A stretch of DNA of 64,000 nt from Parastagonospora avenae f. sp. tritici 18332-5 (GCA_022559985.1 JAFJTR010000054.1:1-64000), one strand, 5' to 3'; numbered from the stretch's first letter, positions 22,787-34,030 are shown. Notes: generated from the letters alone by a model not told the origin. Translations and numbers: made by a program.

Positions 22787-23634
22787 ATGTATACTCAGTC
22801 ACTTCTTGTCTCGCTTCTAGCTGGACTAGCTGCCGCTGGTCCGGTAGAGGTACGCCAGCTCCTAGGCGGGACTGGATCAACATCCAAAGAATTCAGCCGA
22901 GGCGGATGCAAGGACGTCCTCTTTGCATGGGCTCGTGGATCGACTGAGATCGGCAATATGGTAAGCCTATTCCACAACACTCACAATGTCACACACTAAC
23001 TCTTTCAGGGCACTGTGGTTGGTCCTCCCACCTCCGATGGTCTGAAGCGCGCATTCGGCCGCGATGCCGTCGCGACTGAGGGAATTGGTGAGTATTCATA
23101 ATCTAAGACTCCTGAGTTTTGCTAAGACTTTGCAACAATGAAGATTACGCCGCGCTCGTTGGAACCAATGCGCTTCCCGGTGGTACAGACGCGGCCTCCG
23201 AGCGTATGATGGCCACCACGCTCACAAACATGGCGTCCAAATGCCCCGATTCTACAATCGTAGTAGGCGGCTACTCCCAGGGCGCAGCAGTCTGCCACCG
23301 TGGTATCGAAGGCCTTCCTGCAAACGTGAAGGAGCAGATCGCTGGCGTTGTGCTTTACGGTGACACGCAGAAGTTGCAGGACAGAAACCAGATTCCCAAC
23401 TTCCCCAAGGAGAAAGTGAAGATCATCTGTCAGCCGGGAGATGCGGTGTGCCTTGGTACTTTGGCGGTTTTGCCGGCGCATTTGACATACGGTGTGAGGG
23501 CGAATGAGGGTGTTCAGTTCTTGACCGCGCAGATTAAGGGCACGCAGGCCAAAATCAAGGCCAGGAATGCGAAGAGGGAGGCCGAGAAGCTGGCGAAGGA
23601 GGTCAAGAGGGTTGCTAAGGAGATCGTTGCTTAA
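22787..23634 (+). CDS. Secreted cutinase (CE5) with a basic C-terminal extension
   Basis: Exons 22787-22960, 23009-23087 and 23144-23634 (247 residues), with 48- and 56-nt introns. The start ATG follows CAAC and opens a signal peptide (LLVSLLAGLAAAGP). Cutinase landmarks follow in order: GGCKDVLFAWARGSTEIGNM, TVVGPP, the nucleophile elbow GGYSQGAAV, a CQPGDAVC loop carrying the catalytic Asp between cysteines, and the histidine in AHLTYG. The catalytic triad and disulfide cysteines therefore appear intact. The family hydrolyses cutin and related polyesters outside the cell. The last 35 or so residues form a Lys/Arg/Ala/Glu-rich amphipathic helix beyond the usual fold end. It sits in an interval with other secreted proteins. 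Confidence 0.92.
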
Positions 23635-24053
23635 CTGAACGATTACGAACGGTAAAATTCTTGGTCAAACGATACTATCCACTAGACGCTGTTCTACTTC
23701 CTTCAGTCCCCCTCGTTTGTACGTAAGCTCTGAGCATGATATCGGCTTTATCATTTGTGTCGAACAGCCGTGTCGGACGAATCAGATGAACGTGTATCTG
23801 ACTCGATGAACAGAAGTCATGTCAGTGACTATTGAAAGATGATGTGCTGTAAGGACGACATGTATGTTCTCTATATTTCTCGGGTCAGCTTCGGAAGTAT
23901 TTTGTAGATGGTCCCGAGGTCTTCGTTGGAACCGTGGAAGAATGAGACGCGTCCTTAGCGTCGTACAGGCTACGACCGGCGCGCAATCCCCTGATCTTAC
24001 TTCGTACGCGTTGGGGAGCCTACTGTAACAACATTCATATTCTCACTTCCACA
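23635..24053. other. Intergenic, 3' flank of cutinase
   Basis: No gene or structured element identified. Confidence 0.5.
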
Positions 24054-25371
24054 ATGTCGCGAGTACACCCTGTCGATCAGGATGCAATAGAAAGTGCCGA
24101 TGGCATCCCATTACCACAAGATCACGAGGACCCACATTTTCCCAAGGTCCGCTACCGTCTTTATGACTCAATGGACGAAACTCACACCATCGTGTCTCAT
24201 TTGAACGAGGCTAGAGTAAAAGAGATTCAATTCTGTATGATCGTGACATCTCAGCAGATTAAAGATTTTGATGGATGTTTGGCACTCACCAGCGCTCACA
24301 TGGATAGTGTGCCTGCCTTAGCTTGCAAAGCAGAAAAGCTCACATCACATTTTCAAGACGTCAACGACTTGTAAGTTAAGTTCATAAGCAATCTCAAGCG
24401 CAAGAACGAGGAAATCGAAAGGTCTTTGGAAGAGATTCCGAAATTACTCGACGATCAGGGCAATTGGTCGAAGAAAACGAACATCTTCTCACGCGGTAAG
24501 CCATTTCAAATTGGTTTCATCGAGGCCTAGACTGATCTGGGCAGACATTACGTGCAACTCTATCCGTCAGTTGCAGGACTTAAATGTGCCTGAGGCCTTG
24601 GACTATGCCGAGTACATACGCAAATGTATGTATCTATATCGAGATCCGCACGAGTTTCGGACCGCAGAACAGCGCAGGTGGTTCTTTGAACTTCTCAACG
24701 AAGAAATTATGAGAATCTTCGAGATGCCGCACAGTTGCAGCTGGGAGACGACACTGAAGCTTTACATTGAGATCAAGCTTTCTCTTCTGTAGGCCTTTTA
24801 TTCAATAGTCTTTCCTGACCTCGAAGTAAAGGCCTCTCACGAAGACATCAACGAAACCCTGTTTGATATGACCACCTGTATGAGCGTATTCGATAATCAT
24901 TCTCAAGAGAAGTACTCCGTGGATACGGCCAAGTCATGCCGAGATGTAAAAGAGCGCATGCATCGAAATCGCTGCGTCTCGAGTGGGGATCGTTGCGTTT
25001 ACAACGCCCTTGTTCCTATGCTTGACATACTGCAACGCCACGCATACGAGGAAATCCGACATAATGTTCATATCGCAGTGGATAGTTACCTTCCTATCGA
25101 ACTGGAGGTGCTGGTATTCGAGTATGCCATGCTTGCTGAAGAAGTGCCCATGGACCCGCGCATCGACAAAGATGCGCGCAACGTTGGCTCCTTGGAGATT
25201 GCGCGCACGACTAGGCTGATTTGCGATCGTTCCAAAAGGTCCGGTGTCGATGAGCCACGTCTGCATATCGGGCAGGGAAGAACACCCTTGGTGTTTGACT
25301 CTGATTGGGAAGAGTTCCAGCCTTGCTATCTGCACTATGACCATAAAGCGCGGCGAGACCAGAACACGTGA
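24054..25371 (+). pseudogene. Decayed hypothetical gene, paralogue of 591-1856
   Basis: Begins at ATG 24054. Coding fragments 24054-24370, 24422-24495, 24545-24789 and 24793-25371 lie in order. The stop after residue 106 can be avoided by a 51-nt in-phase intron (24371-24421, GTAAGT donor), though that segment also resembles coding sequence in the paralogue. The intron at 24496-24544 matches the paralogue's position. An in-frame TAG at 24790-24792 stands where the other copy has Gln (CAG), a C-to-T change. The C-terminal third is fully open and contains the DILQ, ELEVLVFEYAMLAEEVPM and WEEF blocks. No known domain, signal peptide or membrane segment is visible. One decoding alternative is two shorter genes. 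Confidence 0.6.
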
Positions 25372-25977
25372 CATCCCTGTGAACTCTCTGATTCGGCGTT
25401 TGCATATATGGTCGATATTGAGGAAGAGGAAGAGGACTGAGGCATCTATGATCACGTGGATTCTCACGAGGATGATTAGGATAGTCAAGTCCGAGAATAC
25501 ATCTCAGTCTAGGGTCAGTCTAGGGTGTCTAGGCAAAAGATCAAGGAAAACAAATGTGTAAAACGCCCCAGACGCCCGCCGCCTATCGCACTATTGAGGC
25601 CGGCCTACAACCCTCGCTTACAATACTTGTTCGAGCTCGAAGCGTCTCACGTTGCATAATCACATAGCGAGTGATCCAAAGCCATAATTTCTATTAGGTA
25701 GAGAAGCCCACTTTCAAGTTCTTGTCTTCTACATTTTTCTCATTCAAGCTGTTCGCTCTCGCTCGGGGTCATGCCATCCATGTGAGCTGCTTCCGTCCGG
25801 AAGCGGTTTGACCCTTGCGCAATTTGTTCAATACTCTCGGTGTCTGCACTGCTCTTGTAACCCCACAGCCTAAAAGCGCTTTTAGGCTTGTAATTCTTCT
25901 CCTGTTTTTCACGTTCAAATTGCGAACTCGACAGTTCCGGTGTTGCCTTTAGCGACGCGGTCGGAAAATAGTGAGAG
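25372..25977. other. Intergenic before the inverted-repeat segment
   Basis: No gene supported. Confidence 0.45.
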
Positions 25978-26154
25978 TGTCCGTACATAGCAATCCTCAT
26001 TATCACGTGAGCTGCTGGTGCATAGGCCTGCAGGCCTGTTCGCGGCAGAATTGTATATGAACGCGTTCGTACGATAGATGGATCAACCCCATCGTAAAAT
26101 ATTGTACACCCACTTACTGCAACTATCACGCTGCAAAGGAAGTGCTACTAACAG
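25978..26154 (+). repeat. Left inverted repeat
   Basis: Reverse-complement partner of 28288-28501. It contains a 14-bp perfect palindrome centred on CTGCAG. Confidence 0.85.
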
Positions 26155-27507
26155 AGAGAAGAATTGCTTGACTGTTGGCATGCATGAAGCAGTAACACCA
26201 GACCACATTTCAACCTGCCTATTTGATAGATAAGTTAATATAGCCAAGTAAAAACAGCCAGATTGTGGTAAGTACGTCCAAAGCGATGTGTACCCTACTT
26301 TCCAAGTAGTGTCCGTCGGGTCTCGTTGCAATACGACGCGATGATGTAAGCTTATTACGGATGCGATAGCTCCACTAGTGATATCATCAGTACCTCCAAA
26401 ACAAGGGACGAAGCACCATTGACATATAGTAAAACGCGATATTGCTGTACTCACAGCGTGCCTGTCATGAAAATGAGCATAACACTGGCTTTCTTCCGAC
26501 GCGATATCTTGAGGCGCCATACAGCCGGCACTGGGAGAAAGAGAAGAATTCAATCAACCAACATCCCAATGATACCAGTAGCGATCGAAGATTTCGCAAA
26601 CTTCAAGTAGTGCCATGAAACAGTGACGTCTAGAAGCGACTCGCCTGGCCATGAGCTGTTCATAGCGAAGGCAGTGATCGATATGGAGAGGTAGAATATG
26701 GTGGTTAATGATCCGATAATCAGCCTGTCAAGCGCGAGATACCATCAGCAGATCATTAGCCACGGTCGCTTCATTGTACACTCACACACTGATGCATATG
26801 TAACGCATAACGCCAAACAGGTAATAATACTGTACAAATAGGCTCATTTTGATGAAGCCTAACGCAGGAGCGGACATGACTGTGCAGAGATAACTTTGCC
26901 ATGTCATCATGAGCGAGGTAGTTACGATTGGATATCAAGCGGGTGCTCACTAAAAGACTATCATGGCTGAGAGCTTTGTCCAAGTGTACATCCCATCCGT
27001 GTCGACCCACGACTCCTCCACGATAACCTGCATATAATCAGTGTCTTAATCAGCAGTCAGAGCAGTCACAATGTACCTAGAATAAGACTTGAGAAGCACG
27101 CAATGCTAAATGACTAAGGGTCGAAGTTGACGAGCTCCTGGGATTGTCGTCAAGTATCATTTTGACTCACAAATCCGGTGACTACGAGCCCTGAGTATAT
27201 CTCATATTAGCCTAAAAGATTTACAGACTTTTTGACATCAAACTTTTAACTCACAATCATCCCACTCCCATTTCTTAACGATGAAGGTCCGTGTGTATGT
27301 ACGAATGCCTAAGCAGATACTTGCGATGACGAGATAGGTAATGGAAATCCCCAGGCTGACGGGTACCCGTGTCGGAGGATTCTGGAAGTTTGCGACCACG
27401 CCGGGAGGCGGTTGGGCGAATGGGATTTTCTTGTACAATTCTAGTGGCAGCGTGTTCAGGAGCCCAATATCGGGTCCTGTGTAGGCTTCCCAGTGAGCTC
27501 TGGGCAT
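26083..27507 (-). pseudogene. Broken rhodopsin-domain (PTH11-type) integral membrane protein
   Basis: Reading leftward from ATG 27507, several exons separated by 45-100-nt introns encode the fungal rhodopsin-like domain. Landmarks are a first helix ending in TRTFIVKKWEWDDW, VVTGF, a hydrophobic ALGFIKMSLFVQYYYLFG helix, LIIGSLTTIFYLSISITAFAMNS, a helix ending FLPVPAVWRLKISRRKK, and the late CMPTVKQFF motif typical of the family. An in-frame TGA at 26552-26550 falls in the VDW-ILLFLPVP helix where Trp (TGG) is usual. The tail after KQFF lies inside the left inverted repeat and looks unlike normal C-termini. Such proteins sit in the plasma membrane and some act as surface sensors. The gene is probably dead or truncated. 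Confidence 0.6.
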
Positions 27508-28287
27508 ATTGAGATAGCTTCTGCGGGTGGCTTCAACAAACGGCACGATGCAAGCGACGAGAAGATGTTGAACACTGCGCAGTCAGTGTTGCGATCATTG
27601 GGTCCTTTTCATTCGACATCATGACACCGGTGAACGATCAAGATTGGGGGCGATGACTACGACCGGGTGGCGCAGCTGACAGCAGTCCTGTGGGCACCCC
27701 AGCTCCTCGTCGCAACCACTAGAGATAGTTGCAAAGCCCTGTGCAAGAATCGCAGCCAATTGAGAACCGCAAATATCGAGCTGACTGCATAATCGTTTTG
27801 AAAGGTCCATGTCTTGGGAGCAGAATAAGCGCCGGGACGCATAAGTTACTACACTGGACGTTGATAGGCCCAACACGCTTACGGAGCACAACACTGCGCT
27901 CTTCAGTCGAACTCCTCACCAAGGAGCTCTACTCCAATCAAGGGGATGGCTGTGTTGATGCACTCATGGCCCACACCTTAACGTCAACTGGCAGGTGCAG
28001 AGCGTCATTTCTTCGTCGGTCTGATAGAAACCTAGACGAGGCTGTAGACCGATTAGAAGCGAAATCGAAAAGACGTTGAAGCCTACTGAACACAAGAATG
28101 TCGAACATGTCGCGCTTGGCTTGCTCGCTGGCCCGTATGGCAGAGAATTACTTGAGCGCAATGCCACATTTTCGAGCGCTTTTGGGCTTTCCATGGCTCT
28201 TGACATTCAAGAAACAGCTCGAACAGCTGCAGGCATGGGCAGGGTTGAAGTTCAGCGCGACTACGAAATTGTAATAAAAGGCTTGAG
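27508..28287. other. Right interior of the inverted-repeat segment
   Basis: Fragments of open frame on both strands (plus 27729-28079 and 28076-28318). A short plus-strand frame just before the right repeat continues into codons that match the tail encoded by the left repeat. I recognise no family. Confidence 0.35.
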
Positions 28288-28501
28288 TGTTAGCAGCACT
28301 TCGTCTGCAGCGCGATAGTTGCAGTAAGTGGGTGTACAATATTGTACGGTGGGGTTGATCAAGTTACGAGTGTATATTGTTGCAGATTGATGATGTTCTA
28401 TCTATCGTACGAACGCGTTCATATACAATTCTGCTGCGCACAGGCCTGCAGGCCTGTGCATCAGCAGCTCACGTGATAATGAGGATTGCTATGTACGGAC
28501 A
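28288..28501 (-). repeat. Right inverted repeat
   Basis: Reverse-complement partner of 25978-26154 with one additional internal block after GGGGTTGATC. A 22-bp perfect palindrome centred on CTGCAG lies at 28438-28459. Confidence 0.85.
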
Positions 28502-28845
28502 TTGAGATTATTTCACTGAGGCAGCTTGACCTGTTCTCAAGAGTGCTCATTATTACAGCTCATCATTGCTGTCACGTCTGTGTTCAGTTCTCGAGGAAGA
28601 TCGCTATTCTGTTCATAGCCCAGGTGACAAAGACAAGGAATTATACATTAGCGATTGCAGTCCAGCTAGCCATATTCGATGATGTATAATCCCTCAGGCC
28701 GTACGGACTGCCAAATAATCCCACAAGCAACGCTATCAATGCCGCCCAAATCCTCCGTGGCCAGTATTCGTAAAGTCGTAAAGTCATAAGCACACTCGCT
28801 CCATCCAGAAGAGCTTGCGTGTGTCCCGCAATGCAGAGCTCACAT
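28502..28845. other. Intergenic, 3' flank of the GH76 gene
   Basis: No gene or element identified. Confidence 0.5.
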
Positions 28846-29940
28846 TTACGCCGTTGCAGCAGCAACCAACACATCAATGCCCGCCGCATGACTTGCCGCA
28901 TTCGAGCTCTTGCTACCACCCTGCCATCTATCTGGGATGACGCCTCCGTCAAGCTTCTCCTGGGCCCATGCACTCTCCGCGTTCCTCAGTAAGAAGCCCG
29001 TGAAGTTCTCGTCGCGCTTGTTTTCGTTCAGCGTCGATAGGCCGCGCACAAATACGCCTTTGAACTGCGCGCCCTGCTTGTCGAGCTCGCCACCCACGGG
29101 CTCGGTCAAGATGCCGTTTTTGGTCAGCTGATTGATAGCTGCGTTGGCGATGTCGTATGCATGTCCGATATATCCGCCGTCGCCACGGGCGCGAGACAGC
29201 TCACTGAGGCCAGCGAGGATGACGCCTTGGTTGTATGTGAAAGTAGTTTTGCCGTCGTTTTTGCACGATGTTTGGTCGATGCCGTCATTAACGAGGCCAT
29301 CGTCGTTGATGACACCGGAGTTGTAGAACCAGTCCCATTCCATTTGCGCCCAGTTGAGGTAGTGGTCTCGGTCGGAGGCGGAGACGCGGTTGGCGAGGGA
29401 TGCGCCGACGACGAGGAAGAGTTCGTTGGAGATGGAGGCGATGCTCACGTGCTTCTTGTCCCACCATATGCCGCCGTTGCATGGGGTGTTCCAGCCGGTG
29501 GTCATGTCTTCGAAGATGTCTCTGGCAGTGTTGAGGTACTTCGCATCGCCAGTGAGGTCGTAAGCACCAATCCAACCCATTGCCCACCTGAGGATAATTA
29601 GTATCTGCTATAGAGTGGTATAGGAGCATTCTTACCAGCCCTCGTCGTCATAGAAGTCGTTCTTCCAGTCTCTAGCGCCTAATTGGTTGCGGGACTTCTC
29701 GTATGTGTTGGAAATAATGTCAATGGCGGTCTTCTTGAAGGTCGCATCCTCCAGTGCGAATTTGGCAATGGTCTCGACCATATTGCCTGACTGCCACCAT
29801 AGGTCGTCCCATAATCCAGTGTCAAAGTTGTAATATTTCCTCTGGAGCGTTAGGATGGCTTCTTGTGCATTGTCGGCAAAGTCGGCATATGCGAAAGGCA
29901 AGTATAGCAACGGAACAAGGACGGAACGAAAGAACTTCAT
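28846..29940 (-). CDS. Secreted GH76 alpha-1,6-mannanase-like enzyme
   Basis: Two exons, 29940-29636 and 29587-28846, with a 48-nt intron, encode 348 residues. A signal peptide is visible (MKFFRSVLVPLLYLPFAYA). The body is an (alpha/alpha)6 GH76-type sequence: a WDDLWWQSGNMVETIAKF first helix pair, the catalytic double aspartate in YDDEGWWAM (created across the splice junction), CNGGIWWDKKH, SNELFLVVGASLA and TFTYNQGVILAGLSEL. The ending AAGIDVLVAAATA is alanine-rich, with no clear basic cytosolic tail; GPI anchoring is possible but not shown. GH76 enzymes cut or transglycosylate alpha-1,6-mannan in fungal cell walls (the Dfg5/Dcw1 group) or degrade mannan outside the cell. Confidence 0.88.
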
Positions 29941-30977
29941 ATTGCGATGAAATAAAGAATGATATGCTATGGGGGATTGAAAAAAATCTGGAGTGGTACA
30001 AGCCTTAAGAACGCTTATGTTCAGTCAGGCTTCAATGAAACAACCGAAACAGGAGAGTATCCCTTCGTTTTTAAGGCTCCGCAAAACGCCATGACCTTGA
30101 TCTGAACGAAACCATAGTCAGGGCAAAACAGTTGGCCCGTTGCCAGTTCAGTGCTAAGAAAAGACTGACGTGTATGAAGTACTGGGCATCATGCTTGCAA
30201 CGTAAAGTACGCGCAGAGTACGCCAAAACCGGTTGAGGGTGATGATATCTGCCCGTGGCGACCATTGACATCCCTGCTGTTTTGCTGTTAATAGTGGGCA
30301 ACATATACCTTGTGGACCTCGTGGCATGTCCTGCATGGCGGCCTCGCGCCTGGCAACGTTGACCAAGTCATGCGAGTGTTGATCGGTGGCGACTCGTTGT
30401 GTCTTGGTGCAGGCGAAGTCAGACAAGCGATGGACAGGGTAACCGCCGTGCAGCAGCCAACGCGGCTCGAAGTGCTCGGCAATCGAGGTGCTTATTAACG
30501 TGGATCCTATCACACACGCTGGCGCGACGCGGATCAGGGATGTCCTCTCGTGGTGGAGTTTCTTCTGAAACGCAGGTCGAAGGGAATGACTGGATCGGAG
30601 TTTTAACTATGCCCAGTTGTGATTGGCGAGATTCGAACGGGCCGGAAGATCGGATTGGATTCGGCGCTTAGTCTAGTCAGAATGTGGCATAGTTCAGGAA
30701 CGTGGCTCTTAGAGGGTGGCTGTGAGACGTCTGAAACGAACATCGTTTGGTCAAAAGACGAAACGGACTGCAAGCAAAGCCGAAAAGTAAGATACGCACC
30801 GATGATGTATATAGTTATGTACAATGAAAATGTGCAACTAAGAAACACTAAAAGACAAATAGAAGCACAGAGAGAGTGACGATGCCGCTCAAGCAGCCAA
30901 GGCTTTACACTTAATACACCTCTTCATCATCGTCTCCGTCTCCAATCATGATGTGAGGTTGTAGCGTCTTTGATGAC
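29941..30977. other. 1-kb interval without a supported gene
   Basis: Holds the GH76 promoter on the left and the 3' flank of the secreted-protein gene on the right. Short frames only. Confidence 0.45.
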
Positions 30978-31764
30978 CTATGAGCCGCCGCAGGCGTATG
31001 AGAGGAGAGTGAAAGCAGTTCCTGCATAACCATTCACAGCACCAGCCAAAGTGCCCGTGATTTCCAAAGCATCCTTGCAGACAGAAGCGTCCGTCCTTTC
31101 TGAGTTGATGTCGACCGAGACGAAAGGAGGAGCAGAGTTTGCTGCGTCTGGAGTCTGGTATGTGATACCCCAGAATCGAGGTACCTCGCAGTTGGTATAC
31201 GGGGTCTTTTTGCGGGGGCAATAGGCCATGGCGGTTACACCGAAGCAGGTGTTGGTATAAGTACCCGATTCACACTTGGCAATCCCCTTGACGGCTACGC
31301 CGAGAAGGTCAATGAGTCCGTTGCGAATCCCTAACACCAAGGTCAGTCATATGCTTGAAAGTCGAGTCTGCGTGAGTACATACAGACGGGGTATGCGCCA
31401 ACGGGATCGAGGGTCATCTTGAGCTCGTGGTTCCTGTTGGAAGACCAGATCAGACTTTTCATTTCGAATTCGTTGGTGTCACACGAGCCCGTCGTATGGC
31501 AAGCGGCAGCGAGTTTGCCGATAATGTCATCGATCTTGAGATCACCAATCTTGACGGTCTCTTCTGAAACTGGAGACCGTATTAGCGAATGACCAAAACT
31601 GATCGTATAAGGAGCTTACAGGTGAGCTTGATGTTTCCATTGGGGTCCCAGACCTTCTCCGTGCGCTTGGTGAGAGCGTTTACGGAGACAGGAGTCGTGC
31701 CCGGAATTGCGGAGGCAGCGGCAGATGCCAGAAGAGTGGTGGAGATGAGGCTGTTGTAATGCAT
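30978..31764 (-). CDS. Cysteine-rich secreted hypothetical protein
   Basis: Three exons, 31764-31621, 31570-31384 and 31330-30978, with GT-AG introns of 50 and 53 nt, encode 227 residues. A signal peptide (SLISTTLLASAAASAIPG) is followed by a LTKR site resembling a Kex2 cleavage site. The mature part has eight cysteines, among them AACHTTGSC, AKCESG, NTCFG, YCPRK, NCEVP and YACGG, enough for four disulfides. I recognise no enzyme or named domain. In plant-associated fungi such proteins include candidate effectors, but sequence alone does not show a role. It is placed next to GH76 and within 10 kb of the cutinase. Confidence 0.75.
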
Positions 31765-34030
31765 CTTGAGGTATTTAGATTGTTAGAGAATTCGAGAGAA
31801 GTCGAGGATGGTTTGATGAAAGGGTGGAAGAGTGACGTGTAGTAGTGAAGTGATGTACTGAGCTGTGATATCGTTCTCCAGGTGAGAATATCCTCACCTT
31901 TATACAACAACGAAGACGCCATGTCTTTACACTTCTTCATTTCAGTATCGTGTCCGAAGGCTCAGGCGTCCTGGTACAGCTCAAGGCCTCCCCAGTGTGA
32001 GCCTCGAGGCATCAACACTACCACTTGGGGCTGCGTTGATGCCGACCATTCCAACTCACGTACCATAGTTCTATGAAGCTTGGCTGCGTGCCTAAAAGTA
32101 CACATGTTTCATGTCCTAGCCTAGCATGGTGATGGTTGTTCGTTTAGCGTGGAACTGTACCTATTACGAGATGAGTTCCTGCCTGAAATCATCGTCGCAG
32201 GCTCATTTGTCCTCGGTACATGAATCTTGCACATTGCCAGGGCTGAGAGTAAATCGGCGAAATATCCTCGGCCAACGAGTCTTGCACATGGTCAAGCCTC
32301 AGCTCAAGACTCAATACCAAGACGCGTAGAAGACTTGATACTCGATCTAGTATCTGGACCGTCAACATAGCCCAGAATGGCGACCTAGAAGAACCGAGAT
32401 AATTTGGTAATACAGCAGGTAGGAATGCTTGCGCGAAATGTCTATTTTTGACCATTGTGGCCGATAGACTTGACTCTGTGACTCGGGGCCAGGACCGAGT
32501 CTTGACGTCGCGCTTCAGCGTCGTGAGAAACGTCGGGCTACCATCGAACCAACTTAGACCAAGAAGGAAGTTGAAGTCCGTGGTCTAGCTCTGTATCGTA
32601 GCTAGTTCGAGATTTCTCCGCGAATTTCTCCGCGGTGGTGAGATTCGCGGAGGGCCGAGTTCTACTGAGGGTCCAGATGTTCAGCCTCATCTCCTTGGCT
32701 GCACAGCCTCGGGAACGGGGCCACATATCAACCCCAAATTACCTCTTTCGCACAAGGATACCTTGACTCTACAGCCATGCGTAGTACTACGGCTGAACCT
32801 CGTATATTAATCCCCAAAAATAGGCCGCCCATGGATAACACGGTGTCGCTATATTCCGAGGTTTGTTGTCGTAGCCCGACGCAGTTCGCTAGTTGCACAG
32901 AATGTGATGGAAAACACAAGTGAGGATAAATGCAATAACTCACAGCCTTTTCGTTCCGTGAGTAATGCTGATGTGTATGGAGGAGGTCAGCTCTCCAGTA
33001 GACACTGAAATTTTCCGAAGGTTGATTCGACCGAAAGAGCCCCTCATGCTAGGGTCGTTGCAACAACGACACAGACGCTTCTCTGAGGCCGCGCGAGTGA
33101 CCGGGAAAACTCCGAGTGCAACAACACCGCGTTCAATATTGAGGTTCATGAGTTGTACAGTTTCAACATACCCCTTGCAGTGATGACATGTTGGTGGCCG
33201 TGTTCGCAGCAGATTTGATCAAATCTTTTAAATCCTAACTTCAGCAAAGTTGTGACCCGCGGAGCGTCGCATTGTGCCGTAGCATGTCGCCAGCAGCGGA
33301 AAATGACAAACCGTTTGCCTTCGAGAAAGCAAGTTTGATATCAGACGAAGATGGATGAGTGCCAAGCACGGGTGACGAAATAATGAAGTAAGTTCGATGC
33401 TGCAGGTGAGACAGTTGGGGACGTCAAATGTCACCAGCGAATCACACCGAGTATAGGTCGTCGTTGAGAACGCTCTTCTGCTTACATGCCGTGTTTGCAG
33501 GATGTGGCCAATCCTGCCGGAGACCCGCTGACAGCACGCACGCACGAGCAATGACGCTCGTCACGTGCTACGCGACTTAGTCGTGCCTTCCCACGCGAAA
33601 CGTCAGCGGGGTATAGCGGGGCGCGTTCGACCCGCATGTGCCAAAGTTGCCGTTAGTATGACGCTATCAGCATGGAAAAAGGCTGAAATTCCATCACTGT
33701 GGCCCACCTTTATGCGCGGATGTACCAATCGTGGCGGGCCGTGGCTGCTCGTCAACGGCTCTCACCCTGTTCTTATCCACATGTGAAGGTTGCGTCTCAC
33801 CCTATCTGGCATTGTTGGGTGGCCACAACGTCGCAACTGCCTTGTATATTACTTGTACGGCATGACGCGTAGGCACGTCATCTGTAAAAGGTGAGTGCAG
33901 CCAGTGTACATATAAGAGTTCAACCATCTGCTTTCTTCAAACCCTCATCACTTCTGCTCATCACTCAACTCTACTACAATCAACTACTCTCCCAACCAAG
34001 CCCTTTACAAACAACCAACCAACCATCAAC
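31765..34030. other. 2.3-kb interval without a supported gene
   Basis: No convincing frame. A short tandem motif (TTCTCCGCG, twice) occurs near 32615-32635. The last 150 bases are the promoter and CAAC-rich leader of the Hsp9/12 gene. Confidence 0.45.
33907..33918 (+). promoter_or_regulatory. TATA-like element of the hsp9/12-type gene
   Basis: An ACATATAAGAG stretch lies about 115 bp upstream of the start codon and is followed by a CT/CAA-rich leader, a usual arrangement for strongly induced fungal genes. Confidence 0.4.

Larger units (their letters stand above)
25978..28501. mobile_element. 2.5-kb segment bounded by long inverted repeats
   Basis: The first about 177 bases (25978-26154) reappear in reverse complement as the last about 214 bases (28288-28501). 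Both outer ends read inward from TGTCCGTACATAGC. By eye there are roughly a dozen mismatches, mostly transitions, plus one extra block of about 36 bases in the right copy. This is the layout of a terminal-inverted-repeat element or an inverted duplication. I see no transposase and no clear target-site duplication. The interior holds a broken rhodopsin-domain gene on the minus strand, whose 3' end runs into the left repeat, and a right half with only fragments. It may be a non-autonomous element carrying a captured gene. Confidence 0.5.

Noticed and set aside
24371..24392. Possible 18-21-nt micro-intron in the 24054 copy
   Set aside because: Far below usual fungal intron size; a 51-nt intron or a simple stop codon explains it better.
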